Shown: in pieces, positions 1-8,692 of the stretch
Numbering within the stretch: position 1 is the first letter of the stretch
Layout: every line of letters begins with the position of its first letter
NCBI RefSeq assembly: GCF_004339565.1
Contig: NZ_SMFZ01000001.1
Coordinates: 3,286,001-3,350,000 of the forward strand
DNA: 64,000 bases
Direction: 5' to 3'
Source of the DNA: Pseudonocardia endophytica
GTDB taxonomy: Bacteria > Actinomycetota > Actinomycetes > Mycobacteriales > Pseudonocardiaceae
Program-made: the position numbers and the translations under genes
Notes under the pieces: generated by a model
Told to the model about the DNA's origin: nothing
The model's input: the letters and a program-made list of their open reading frames with translations, nothing else
Database searches by the model: none

Positions 1-982
1 CACCGTCCCAGTCGATGCTCAGCGCGTTGACGGCGTCGATGCACTGGCCGTAGGTCCTGGCGCGCACCGCGACCCCGAACGGCACCTCGGCGACGTCGGT
101 CACGCCCGGCATGCCCCGGACCTCGTCGATGTTGTTCACGCCCTGCGGACCCGAGTTCAGGTTCGGGCCCCGGCAGACGACCGTCGGCAACGCGTCCGGG
201 ATCGGCATGTCGGTCGTGAACTTCTTCTCGCCGGTGACCATGGCCCGGGCGTCCATCTTGGTCCGCGGCTTGCCGATGATCGTGAACTTCTCGCGCTCCT
301 TGAGCACGACGTCCGCGACCTGCGTGACCGGCGCGGCGGCCTTCTCGGTCAGCTCCCCGAACGGCAGTTCCTCGCCGTTCAGCCCGGTGATCAGCCCCTG
401 CCGGCTGGACAGGACGTTGCGGTCCTGGCGGAGCTCGGCGGCGGCGGCATCCAGCAGGCGGCCCCTGGCGAGCGCCGCGGCCACCCGGATCGGCGTGTAG
501 GTGGAGAACGTGGTGCTCGAGCCGCCGGTCAGCTGGTTGAACACCAGTTCCGGCCGGGCGTCGGCGAGCGTGACGCGCACCTGGTCCGGGTCCAGGTCCA
601 TCTCCTCCGCGATGATCATCGCGGTGGACGTCAGGATGCCCTGGCCGTTCTCCGATCGCGGGATCGCGAACGAGACCGTGTTGTCCTTGTTGACCTCGAC
701 GGTGACCAGGTTCGCGGTCGGGCGAGCGGAGTCGCGGATGACGTCCAGGAGGTCGTAGAGCTCCGCAGGGAGCGGGGCCGACGGGATCGCGGCCGCCGAC
801 GCGTTCGGCGTGCCGACCGACCCGAACACGGCCTGGCGGCCGATCTCGGCCGCGACGACGAGCGTGGGAGCGGCGACCACGTACCCGAGGAAGCGCCGCC
901 GGCTGAGATTGGTGCGCCCGAAGCCGGCCTTCGTGCCGTCGGGGATCGGGCGCTCAGTGGTGGATGCACGGAAGGCGGGCAT
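1..982 (-). CDS. Xanthine-dehydrogenase-family Mo-cofactor-binding subunit, Tat-exported (3' end outside window)
   Basis: The reading frame starts at ATG 980-982 and runs off the left edge with no stop, so about 327 N-terminal residues are present. Residues 28-33 read SRRRFL, followed by a hydrophobic stretch (GYVVAAPTLVVAA), which is a twin-arginine export signal. A block around residues 110-165 (ENGQGILTSTAMIIAEE, then NQLTGGSSTTFSTYTPIR) matches the first molybdopterin-binding domain of the isoquinoline 1-oxidoreductase beta-subunit (IorB) type of the xanthine dehydrogenase family. Such subunits pair with a 2Fe-2S subunit and hydroxylate aldehydes or N-heterocycles at or outside the membrane. 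The substrate cannot be told from this part. It is a different branch from the CoxL proteins near the right end, which lack a Tat signal. Confidence 0.85.
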   Translation of the reverse strand, partial: MPAFRASTTERPIPDGTKAGFGRTNLSRRRFLGYVVAAPTLVVAAEIGRQAVFGSVGTPNASAAAIPSAPLPAELYDLLDVIRDSARPTANLVTVEVNKDNTVSFAIPRSENGQGILTSTAMIIAEEMDLDPDQVRVTLADARPELVFNQLTGGSSTTFSTYTPIRVAAALARGRLLDAAAAELRQDRNVLSSRQGLITGLNGEELPFGELTEKAAAPVTQVADVVLKEREKFTIIGKPRTKMDARAMVTGEKKFTTDMPIPDALPTVVCRGPNLNSGPQGVNNIDEVRGMPGVTDVAEVPFGVAVRARTYGQCIDAVNALSIDWDG

Positions 983-1495
983 CGTTGTCCTCTCCGAACT
1001 ACCGGGCGGCTCGTGGCGTGGGGAGCGCGAGCCGACCGGTGACTGCCGGAGCGACCCATGGCCGGGGAGCGGAGCCGTCCGGAACTGCTTGCGGGCCAAC
1101 GAGGCCCCCACCTGGGCGGATACGCGATAACCGGACAACGGGTCGTTTTTCGGAGGTGCGACGAGAACGGCAGGCGTTCGAGCTGAACAGCGCAAATGAG
1201 GGCACCCTCATCAGCTCATGCGGTCGATGTGCCGGATCGGCTCCGCAGATGCGGATCGATCACCAAGCCACTCCACTCACCCGAACGGGTGTATAGCGAT
1301 ACGGGCGGGCAGACTCGTTACGCCGCTGGGACGAACGCGCTCGCGGGACCTGGCCCGACCGGACGGGCGACCTGCGACCGACCGAGAGCGGCTCGGCCCG
1401 AACGGGAGCATCGGCACCGTCGCCCGGCGACCTCCGCACCCGAGGACGGGGCGGTCGTCGCCGTGCGGCAGAGGCCGGAGTGCGGAGAAACAGCG
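983..1495. other. Gap without a recognisable gene
   Basis: Short open frames on both strands here look like high-GC shadows with no conserved motif. The stretch should hold the promoter of the leftward Mo-hydroxylase gene and the original downstream flank of tRNA-Ser. Nothing else is recognised. Confidence 0.5.
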
Positions 1496-1522
1496 ACGGC
1501 CGGGCCCTGTGGACCCGGCCGT
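1496..1522 (-). terminator. Hairpin behind the displaced tRNA-Ser 3' end
   Basis: ACGGCCGGG (1496-1504) pairs perfectly with CCCGGCCGT (1514-1522) around a 9-base loop. On the minus strand it lies 6 bases past the CCA end of the displaced tRNA copy and is followed by a short T-rich stretch. It is probably the original tRNA-Ser terminator, now at the far end of the insertion. Confidence 0.6.
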
Positions 1523-1528
1523 TCGACC

Positions 1529-1587
1529 TGGCGGTGGCGGTGGGATTTGAACCCACGGAGGGCGTGAACCCTCACGCGCTTTCGAGG
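1529..1587. repeat. Attachment-site repeat, left copy (displaced tRNA-Ser 3' part)
   Basis: These 59 bases are identical to 8693-8751, the 3' portion of the intact tRNA-Ser gene from the encoded CCA through the anticodon loop. Identity stops at 1588, where the rest of a tRNA would follow and does not. This is the pattern left when an element integrates into a tRNA 3' end: the element restores the gene at one junction and pushes the original 3' fragment to the other. Confidence 0.93.
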
Positions 1588-2033
1588 GGTGGACGGGATC
1601 ATCCGAGCGGCACCGTCGGCGTTCCGACCTGCGGCGGGAGTTCGGGCACCGACGGCCGCGGACGATCACGGCTACCCCTGAATGAGACTAGAACTGAGAC
1701 TGACGGAGATCATCGGCAGAGCGCGTCTGACCACCGTGGACGGCACGGAATGACGTCGCACTGCACCACGTCCCGGGTGGCCTCGTGACGGCCGCACAGA
1801 TCGGCACGGTGGACATCCCTTCTGCCGGTGGCGCCGACACGGACCGGCGGCATCGGCCGGCTGGCCCGGGCCGACCTGGGCGCGCCGGAGGCTGGCGCAC
1901 AGGGCAGGCCCATGGGCCCGCCGGCCGATGCCAACGGGACCGGGGCGCCGCCGACCGGCGGCCAAGGGCTTGTCCCATCTGCCATATCTGTCCGCCCCCT
2001 CGACGAGCACACAGTCGCGGACGTCGGTGAACT
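1588..2033. other. Left end of the element, no recognisable gene
   Basis: No frame here carries a recognisable motif. The stretch contains the left inner repeat and probably the promoter of the initiator gene. A long minus-strand open frame crossing it is a shadow, since it runs antisense to several real genes. Confidence 0.5.
1683..1696. repeat. Inner repeat, left copy (possible integrase arm site)
   Basis: TGAGACTAGAACTG here is identical to 8619-8632, and similarity continues for about ten more bases on the right. It lies about 95 bp inside the left attachment repeat. Paired short repeats just inside both att cores resemble arm-type sites of tyrosine integrases; that role is inferred. Confidence 0.5.
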
Positions 2034-3347
2034 GTGGCGACCGAACTTCCGACGCCGGGCCTGGTGGAGGCAGCGGCGGACCTCCTGCCGTCGATCTCCG
2101 ACCCGTCCGGTACGGGCTCGGTCATCAGCGAGGGGCCGCGGTGGGAGATCGTCGTCAGCCCCGGTGTGATCCGCGTCCGGACCCGCGACCACGCCCGTGC
2201 TGAACGCACGTATGAACGTCAGCTCAGGCACCACCTGGCGGACGTCGACATCGCGGCGGCGTACCTCGCGAATGGGAAGGAGGTGCCAGAGCCGCTCCCG
2301 ACCCGCGGGACCATCTACGCCTGGAGCGCAAAGTCCCGAGCGCGGCTGGTCGCTCGGTTGTCCGACCTGGATTACACCCGTCTCTACGGCCGGTACCGGA
2401 TCTGTTCCGAGTGCACCACGGAGCACTCCGATTAGCTCGACCACTGCCCGTCGTGCCTCTCCCCCACGGCTCGCGTCGTAGATCGAACGGGCCGACTCCC
2501 GGCGATGCTGACGCTGACGTACCCGGGCGACTGGGTGATCGTCGCTCCGAACGCCGAGACGGTGAAGCGGCATTTCGCTGTACTGGCCAAGCGCTACGAA
2601 CGCGCCTGGGGCGAGCCGCTGATCGGGCCGTGGAAGCTGGAGTTCCAGCGCCGGGGCGCCCCGCACTTCCACATCTCGACCACTCCCCCGATGGGCTTCG
2701 TGAGCATCACGGACCCGCAGACGAAGAAGCCACGCCGTGCAGACTTCCGCACCTGGCTCTCTCTGACCTGGGCCGAGATCGTCCAGCACCCCGACCCTTA
2801 ACAGCGACGCCGCCACCGACTTGCCGGCACCGGGGTGGACTACGCCGAGGGAATCAAGCTCACCGACCCGAGGCGGATGGCGATCTACTTCGCCAAGTAC
2901 GGCACGAGCGGCGGGAAGGAGTACCAGCACCAGGTCCCGCGCGAGTGGTGCACAACCGTCCTGGTCTGCGACGGCTGCGGCAGCGAGTACGACGACCGCG
3001 ACGAATGTCCCGATTGCGGGTCGGTCGAGGCCGAGCTCGTCGAGCACGGGACCGGGCCAGGCCGGTTCTGGGGCTACCGCGGCCTTGCTCCCGTCCTGGC
3101 GATCCGCCAGGTCAGCCCTGATATCGGCGTCCAAGCCGGTCGACTCCTCCGGCGTTGGTATCGGGCGAAGCGGCTCACCAAGACGGTCATCGTCGAACGT
3201 GTGGAGCGGTCGACGGGTCGGATCTACACGCGGCAGACCCGGACCCGAAAGCAGCTGTTCAAGCACAGTCGTGGGTTCGCGACGGTGAACGACGGACCAG
3301 CGTTCGCCGCACACCTCGCGCGCAATCTCTCGCCGACCACGTCCTAG
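2034..3347 (+). pseudogene. Rolling-circle-type replication initiator, interrupted by two in-frame stops
   Basis: One frame from GTG 2034 to the stop at 3345-3347 reads as a continuous initiator of about 435 residues, except for TAG at 2433-2435 and TAA at 2799-2801. The sequence on both sides of each stop stays in frame and in register with the family. Motifs seen are an HUH-like PHFH metal site (GAPHFHIS), a catalytic-tyrosine motif (RRMAIYFAKY), a CxxC pair just after the first stop and a Cys-rich cluster (CDGCG, CPDCGS) near residue 320. Actinobacterial elements of this type use such proteins for replication after excision. The two nonsense codons should abolish function, so it is called a pseudogene. 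Confidence 0.8.
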
Positions 3348-3551
3348 CGACCGCCTCGGTGGCGCCACCACTGGAACCGCTGGAGGCTCCCTCCGAAGGT
3401 CCGAGTGGCAAGTCGCCTGCTCACGCGACGTCAACACATAGCTACACAAATGTGATGAGGCACCGGCATCCGGCGTAACGCCGCGTCGCTCGTCGGCCGA
3501 TGCCTGTACGACAGTCGAACGCAAACGACGACGCCCGACGGAGGCAAAGAC

Positions 3552-4682
3552 TTGAGCATCAGCGACCGCGTCTACGAGCTGGCCAGCAAGGTCCGCCAGC
3601 AGAAGGACGCCATCGAGACCGAGGAGGCCACGAAGAACGCGTTCGTCATGCCGTTCATCGGCACGGTCCTGGGCTACGACGTCTTCAACCCCTCCGAGGT
3701 TATCCCGGAGTTCACGGCCGATGTCGGCGTCAAGCGCGGCGAGAAGATCGACTACGCGCTGGTGCACGGCGGCCAAGTCCAGATCCTCGTCGAAGCCAAG
3801 AAGGTCACTGATCCGCTGCGGATCGAGCACTCGTCCCAGCTGTTCCGGTACTTCTCCGTCACCAACGCGCGCGTTGCCGTCCTGACCAACGGCGAGACCT
3901 ACGAGTTCTACACAGACCTCGACGCGCCCAACAAGATGGACGACAAGCCGTTCCTGGTCCTGGACCTGGGCGCGGTCGACTCCACTCTGCTGCCCGAGCT
4001 GGCGAAGCTCACCAAGGAGTCCTTCGACCTCGACTCCGTCCTCAACGCTGCCGGCGAACTGAAGTACATCGGACAGATCAAGCGCATCCTCGCCGCCGAG
4101 TTCAAGAACCCGAGCACCGAGTGGGTCCGTTACTTCGCCTCGCGCGTGTATGACAAGAACATCACCCCCAAGGTCCGTGAGCAGTTCGAGGCCCTGGTGC
4201 CGAAGGCCGCGACGCTGTTCCTCAACGAACAGGTCAACGACCGTCTCAAGACCGCTCTGGGAGACGGGGCCGCTCAGATAGAGAGCACTCCCGTCAGCGA
4301 GCGAGTTGCGGCGAGCGGCCCACAGGTCGCCCCGGCGGGCACCGACCTCGAAGAGGCCACGGAGTCGCAGACGAAGCTGGTCGTGACCACCGACGAGGAG
4401 GTCGAAGGCTTCCAGATCGTCCGCGCCATCGTCTGCAGCGAGGTCAACGTCGACCGAGTCGCCGGACGCGACACCCAGACCTACTTCGGCGTCCTGCTCG
4501 ACGACAACAATCGCAAGCCCATCGCCCGGCTGTGGTTCAACCGCGGCAAGAAGTACCTCGGCGTCTTCGACGAGAACAAGAACGAGAAGCGGCTCCCGAT
4601 CGAGGCTCCGCAGGACATCTACAACCACGCCGACGTGCTGCGGAAGACAGTCGCGGCCTACCTCGCACGCGAGGGCGCGTAA
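3552..4682 (+). CDS. Orphan type I restriction R-subunit N-terminal-like nuclease (PD-(D/E)xK)
   Basis: The 376-residue protein starts at TTG 3552, seven bases after GGAGG. The first 100 residues match the HsdR N-terminal nuclease domain: acidic helix (E24, E25), D67 in KIDYAL, and E81-x-K83 in LVEAKK, the catalytic set of PD-(D/E)xK nucleases. A middle region of about 100 residues is followed by a C-terminal domain (residues 280-376, including GKKYLGVFDENKNEKRLPI) that I do not recognise. There is no helicase motor and no HsdM or HsdS beside it, so it cannot be a complete type I system. Similar stand-alone proteins occur on actinobacterial elements and are annotated only by this domain. A defence role is inferred from its location. 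Confidence 0.75.
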   Translation: MSISDRVYELASKVRQQKDAIETEEATKNAFVMPFIGTVLGYDVFNPSEVIPEFTADVGVKRGEKIDYALVHGGQVQILVEAKKVTDPLRIEHSSQLFRYFSVTNARVAVLTNGETYEFYTDLDAPNKMDDKPFLVLDLGAVDSTLLPELAKLTKESFDLDSVLNAAGELKYIGQIKRILAAEFKNPSTEWVRYFASRVYDKNITPKVREQFEALVPKAATLFLNEQVNDRLKTALGDGAAQIESTPVSERVAASGPQVAPAGTDLEEATESQTKLVVTTDEEVEGFQIVRAIVCSEVNVDRVAGRDTQTYFGVLLDDNNRKPIARLWFNRGKKYLGVFDENKNEKRLPIEAPQDIYNHADVLRKTVAAYLAREGA

Positions 4683-4962
4683 GGCTGCTGGTGCATTACC
4701 CGCCGTTGAAGGGGCAGTGATCCACGGGCCGACCGTCATGTACCTGCGCCCGGTGTTCGTGTGGCATCCCGTCGACCTGGGAAACGCCCCAACCGCTCGG
4801 CGGCCCGGGGGCGGCCCTCGACGCAACCGCCGGCCGAACTCGTCCAGCTCCGCCCCCGGGACGGCGTGTGGTAGCCCTCGGGGAGGTCGTCGGGATGCCA
4901 CACCCCGGCCATCCCGGAGACAGCCCGCCCGGCGAGGGCAAACTACATCTCGGAGGTTCCTC

Positions 4963-6951
4963 TTGTACGTGAGCTCCCTACACGTAAAGCATTTCCGGCA
5001 CCTACGTGATATTTCCATCGGTCCATTTGCTGAGCCGACCCAACAGTCCGACGTGTTAGCTTTTGCCGGGCCTAATGGTGGAGGTAAGAGCTCACTCCTT
5101 GAGCTAGTTAGCTTCGCGCTCGCCAATCCATGGGGGCACCAATGGGCAGCATCGCGAACCTTTGGGGAATATTCGTTCGAAATTGCATTCCGCATCACTG
5201 ATGAGGAACTGCAGTTGATTAAGCAGAGTGGCAATGCTCATATCTCGGACCGAGTCCTAGAAGCACTCGAGGCTGGTCGTGAAATTTTCGTTGGGCACAA
5301 CTTTCCCGATGGCGAATATTCGAAGGAGATGGACTTCTACAACGAAGTCTTCTCGGTCGTAACTAGTATTCTACGGCATCAGGCCCAGCGCAACATGGGA
5401 TTCTTCCTACGCGCGGATCGGAATTACCCGAACAGGGGATTTGCTCGCGAGAACATCTTCAACTTCAAGCAGCTTCGACAGAAGACACACCTTTGGTCGT
5501 TCGCATTTAATTTGCCGGATGCGCAATATGCGGACATGTATGACTACCTTGTACAGCAACGCTGGCACCATATGCGTGATCTAGGGGCATACTATTACAA
5601 AGAGGAGCGAATTGGAGATCCGCCCGCTGATCCGCTGATTCCGTATGACGAGCTTCTTCAGAGACTATTCCCCGGATACAAGTTCGGGGACCTTGAGGAA
5701 GAGATCCCGACCAACCTGTACGTCGAGCTGCCGACCGGAGACGTAGTCCCATTTAACGACTTGAGCGGCGGAGAGAAGGAAGTATTCTTCGTCCTGTCAT
5801 TCTTCCTTCGACGCAATGTCTCGAACGCCATAATTCTTGTCGACGAGCCAGAGTTGCACCTTCATCCCGAACTAGCACGCAAGCTCGTCCAGCAAATGAA
5901 AAGGATCCGACCAGGAAATCAGGTCTGGTTAGCCACTCACAACCCCGAGGTAATCGATGAAGCTGGCCGCGACAGGACCTTCTACGTGTCGCGCAAAGAG
6001 TCGGCCGATGGCTCACTAATCGGCGGGGTACAGTTAGGCACCAATGAAGGTGAGGCCGAGAAGAACCTGAGAAGTCTCTTTGGCTACTCAGGATACATTG
6101 GAGTGGCTCGCCGCCTGGTCTTCTTGGAAGGCCAAGACTCAAGCGCCGACCGCAAGCTCCTAACGGCCCTCTTCCCAGAGGCCGGATCAGAAATAAAATT
6201 CATACCAGCTGGCGGTGTCGATACTCTATACCGAATCAACTCTGCAACCCTGTCCATTCTCGAGGCGGAATTCGGTGTGGTCAGATACTATCTGATTCGC
6301 GACCATGACTACCTGGACGACAACTTCATAACCGCATACCACAGTCGCGCCGCAGGCAGGATTCGAGTCCTAAAGCGGTACCACATCGAGAACTACCTGT
6401 TAGACGACGAAGCAATCTCCCACGTTCTGGCAGACACGTACAACAAGACGATCACGCCGGCCCAAGTGAGACAATCACTAAATGCGTGCGCACGAGCGAT
6501 GTCTGGCGAAGTTGCGACACAAATGACAGCATTTCGCCTCAACCTTGCGCTGCAGCCCCAAGATTTCTCACAGGGAAAGTTCATGAGTGGAACGTCTCTA
6601 GTTGACTCCGCAGGCCTGATGGATCCGAGCGTTCTCGCCACCATCAGTGGGCGTTTTGATACGACTGCCCAAACTGTTCGAAATCACGTTTCGTCGACTC
6701 TAGAGCCGGTGAACGTTTCTCAGATAGTGACAGACTGTGCGTCATCGGTTGCGGGGGCAGTCAACGATGACTCATGGCGTTCGCTGTTCCCAGGGCGCGC
6801 TCTGCTTGAAGCATTCTGCAAACGTGAGGCGATCGGAGAGCCGATTGTGCTACAGAACTGTGTAATTAAGGCTCTTGGATCCGGCATTGGACGAATAGAC
6901 GCAGAGCTTGGCGATATCGTCCGAACCATCCAATCAGATGGAGAGTTATAG
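4963..6951 (+). CDS. OLD-like AAA/ABC-type ATPase with C-terminal TOPRIM-like domain
   Basis: TTG 4963 is chosen as start because GGAGG sits seven bases upstream and the conserved sequence begins there; a longer frame back to 4717 translates into Arg/Pro-rich noise. The 662-residue protein has Walker A (GPNGGGKSS, 36-44), an ABC-type signature (LSGGE, 267-271) and Walker B (IILVDEPELH, 290-299), the layout of SMC/ABC-type ATPases. The C-terminal half has E389 in VFLEGQ and D447-x-D449 in IRDHDY, as in TOPRIM-like nuclease domains of the OLD family. Such proteins act in phage defence alone or with partners (GajA is one). Its bases are clearly AT-richer than the surroundings, a sign of recent transfer. 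Confidence 0.75.
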   Translation: MYVSSLHVKHFRHLRDISIGPFAEPTQQSDVLAFAGPNGGGKSSLLELVSFALANPWGHQWAASRTFGEYSFEIAFRITDEELQLIKQSGNAHISDRVLEALEAGREIFVGHNFPDGEYSKEMDFYNEVFSVVTSILRHQAQRNMGFFLRADRNYPNRGFARENIFNFKQLRQKTHLWSFAFNLPDAQYADMYDYLVQQRWHHMRDLGAYYYKEERIGDPPADPLIPYDELLQRLFPGYKFGDLEEEIPTNLYVELPTGDVVPFNDLSGGEKEVFFVLSFFLRRNVSNAIILVDEPELHLHPELARKLVQQMKRIRPGNQVWLATHNPEVIDEAGRDRTFYVSRKESADGSLIGGVQLGTNEGEAEKNLRSLFGYSGYIGVARRLVFLEGQDSSADRKLLTALFPEAGSEIKFIPAGGVDTLYRINSATLSILEAEFGVVRYYLIRDHDYLDDNFITAYHSRAAGRIRVLKRYHIENYLLDDEAISHVLADTYNKTITPAQVRQSLNACARAMSGEVATQMTAFRLNLALQPQDFSQGKFMSGTSLVDSAGLMDPSVLATISGRFDTTAQTVRNHVSSTLEPVNVSQIVTDCASSVAGAVNDDSWRSLFPGRALLEAFCKREAIGEPIVLQNCVIKALGSGIGRIDAELGDIVRTIQSDGEL

Positions 6952-7076
6952 CTACTTCCAGTTAGAGCGGTCCTCGCCCAATCGGCCTAAGGACGGTAGG
7001 GTGTTCGATCAAACAAGTGCTGTGTGTTCGAGCTGGGCGCTGCATCGAGAGCTGAGCCGCTGGATATCGAGCAGTG

Positions 7077-7620
7077 CTAGTTCGGACGACGGTGAACCGA
7101 GATAAGATACGAGATACCGGGTTGAGACGGAGTGAAGTCATCACCCTGAATCGTCGTTAGGACCGAGGATTCTAAATGCTCACTCACGTGCTCAAACATT
7201 TCGGCAGAACCAACCCCGACTACGGCGACTCGGAAGTTGAGACTTGGGAGCAGGACTATGAGGTCTTGCGCGACGGCGCCAGGTAGATTCCCAATGATCA
7301 CGTCGGCGTGTAGCTGGGTGTGTCGGAGAAAGTGCGATGCCGTCGACGTTAAGGACTGACGCGTAACTAGGCGCGTTCCTGCGCAATATTGAGATTAGCC
7401 GCTCGTCCAACTCAACTAATGTGAGACTGGCGCACCATGGGATCCTACGAGCGACCGTTCCCGCGCCAGCACCGATCTCGATGACCGTGTCAGTATCACG
7501 GATATCCGCAGCATCAAAGATAAAACTGAAGCTTGGCGGGATTCGTCAGGAAGTACTGATCTTTGGCCGGCCGGAGAGCGCAGCGAGGTCATGCTCCAGC
7601 ACGGTGCGATCATACCGGCT
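7077..7620 (-). pseudogene. KsgA/Erm-like rRNA adenine methyltransferase remnant
   Basis: Three pieces in different frames assemble into one methyltransferase. The first (around 7520-7560) reads DQYFLTNPAKLQ, like the QNFL...P start of the KsgA/Erm family. The second (7400-7540) reads DTDTVIEIGAGAGTVARRI, the S-adenosylmethionine motif I, then LVELDERLISIL. The third (7077-7320) reads ADVIIGNLPGAVAQDL, where KsgA has the NLPY motif IV. At least two frameshifts separate the pieces, near 7545 and 7340, so no full protein can be made. Like the ATPase gene beside it, it is AT-richer than the chromosome. Erm-type relatives confer macrolide resistance, but this fragment does not say which branch it came from. 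Confidence 0.65.
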
Positions 7621-7953
7621 CGAGATCGTCAGCCATGCTGTCGTTTAGATCCACCGCTCTCGCAAGCAGGTCAGCCGGGATGCGGCGGCCCTGACTTCTG
7701 AGATCGGCGACGGTCGACGAGATCAGTACCCGGTGCGTCCAGACGCGACTTGGATCGCGAGCGGTGACAGCTCCGCGAGGCGTGATGTTGCTCCTGGGCG
7801 TGCCTGAGCGTGCCGTGATGGGGCTCATGGGTTGGTCGAACAGCGCGATGGCCGCCCGCTACCAACGCATCACTGGAGCTGTTCAGCGCGATGTGGCTTC
7901 GCGTGTCGGTTCCCTGCTATTCGGAGAGGAATGACAGCATCATGCCGGATTCC
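7621..7953. other. Element segment without a recognisable gene
   Basis: A minus-strand open frame at 7610-7828 gives 72 residues (with VWTHRVLISSTVADLRSQG) that I cannot assign. It may be a decayed coding remnant. Nothing else is recognised. Confidence 0.35.
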
Positions 7954-8574
7954 CTAGTCACTCCCAGGACCACGGCCGCCACGCCTCGTCTTCATATGCC
8001 CCTCGATCTTCTTCAGGGTGCCCGCGATCTCCTTGATCTTCGCGTCTGGCGCTCCGGAGGAAGTAGCGATCGTCATGTCGTGGAACAACTGGGTGTCGAG
8101 ATGGAAGACGTCCCGATAGCTACGTCCCGACGTGTCCTCGTAGACCAGTCGGACGGTGACCTGATCGGGCAGGGGCTCGAAATTGACGAAAATTCCATCG
8201 GGCCCGGGCCGACCGGAGTAGTAGATGTTCTCCAGCTCCATGCCGGGCGTCAGTGTCGCGATCTTGCGCGAGTAGCGCCGCTTCAAGAACGGCGTAACGC
8301 TCTGGCTCGCGATCTCCGGCGAGGGGTCGGGCAGCAGGGGCTGGAAAGTCACCCAGACGTTCTTCGCGATCGATGGTCCGTAGTTCTTGACGACGAGCTT
8401 CAGCGAGCCTTGGACGTACGGCACGATCCTGAGTTCGGCCGCCAGCATGGGCCGGCTTCGTGCGGTGCTATCCCGACGTGCCTGCCGAAGCGTCCGAACA
8501 CCACTGAACGCAGCAACGACGCCCGCTCCCGCCGCGACGCAAGCCGCTCCGGCCGCGATCGACGCCGGGTCCAC
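7954..8574 (-). CDS. Small membrane-anchored protein of unknown function
   Basis: GTG 8572-8574 is preceded by GGAGG at the right spacing and gives 206 residues. Residues 1-30 form one hydrophobic Ala/Val-rich helix (ASIAAGAACVAAGAGVVAAF), probably a membrane anchor, followed by a basic stretch. The rest looks like a beta-rich soluble domain with KNYGPSIAKNVWVTFQP, a pattern common in unassigned bacterial membrane-anchored proteins. The C-terminus is a charged helix. It is the last gene of the element before the right att repeat, and its base composition is chromosome-like. I do not recognise a function. Confidence 0.6.
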   Translation of the reverse strand: MDPASIAAGAACVAAGAGVVAAFSGVRTLRQARRDSTARSRPMLAAELRIVPYVQGSLKLVVKNYGPSIAKNVWVTFQPLLPDPSPEIASQSVTPFLKRRYSRKIATLTPGMELENIYYSGRPGPDGIFVNFEPLPDQVTVRLVYEDTSGRSYRDVFHLDTQLFHDMTIATSSGAPDAKIKEIAGTLKKIEGHMKTRRGGRGPGSD

Positions 8575-8618
8575 GAGTGGGGCCTCCTGTGCTCCGACGC
8601 GGCTCTGAGCGCCACGTC

Positions 8619-8632
8619 TGAGACTAGAACTG
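8619..8632. repeat. Inner repeat, right copy (possible integrase arm site)
   Basis: TGAGACTAGAACTG is identical to 1683-1696 and in the same orientation. It lies about 60 bp inside the right attachment repeat, upstream of the small membrane-protein gene. Confidence 0.5.
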
Positions 8633-8646
8633 GGACTAAGACGGCG

Positions 8647-8680
8647 ACGCCGGGCGCTCCCTCGGCGGGAGGCCCGGCGT
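8647..8680 (-). terminator. Terminator hairpin of the restored tRNA-Ser gene
   Basis: ACGCCGGGC (8647-8655) pairs with GCCCGGCGT (8672-8680), and inside the loop CTCCC pairs with GGGAG. The hairpin begins 12 bases past the tRNA CCA end on the minus strand. Its sequence differs from the hairpin behind the displaced copy, so the element appears to have supplied its own terminator. Confidence 0.6.
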
Positions 8681-8692
8681 TTCCGCTGGATA

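Noticed and set aside
1529..1615. A second tRNA-Ser gene
   Set aside because: Only the 3' 59 bases are present; the sequence beyond 1587 does not form the 5' half. It is an att copy.
2433..2801. Stop-codon recoding in the initiator
   Set aside because: Two different stops (TAG and TAA), no visible recoding structure, and an element that already lost its integrase make simple inactivation more likely.
4717..4962. N-terminal extension of the OLD-like ATPase to GTG 4717
   Set aside because: The extra 82 residues are Arg/Pro-rich, and TTG 4963 has GGAGG at good spacing where conserved sequence begins.
1710..5234. Minus-strand open frame of 1174 codons
   Set aside because: It runs antisense through the initiator, nuclease and part of the ATPase gene and its translation has no domain; high-GC shadow frame.
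7610..7828. C-terminus of a Tn3-type transposase
   Set aside because: A faint resemblance of VWTHRVLISSTVADLRSQG to transposase ends is too weak, and no terminal repeats were seen.
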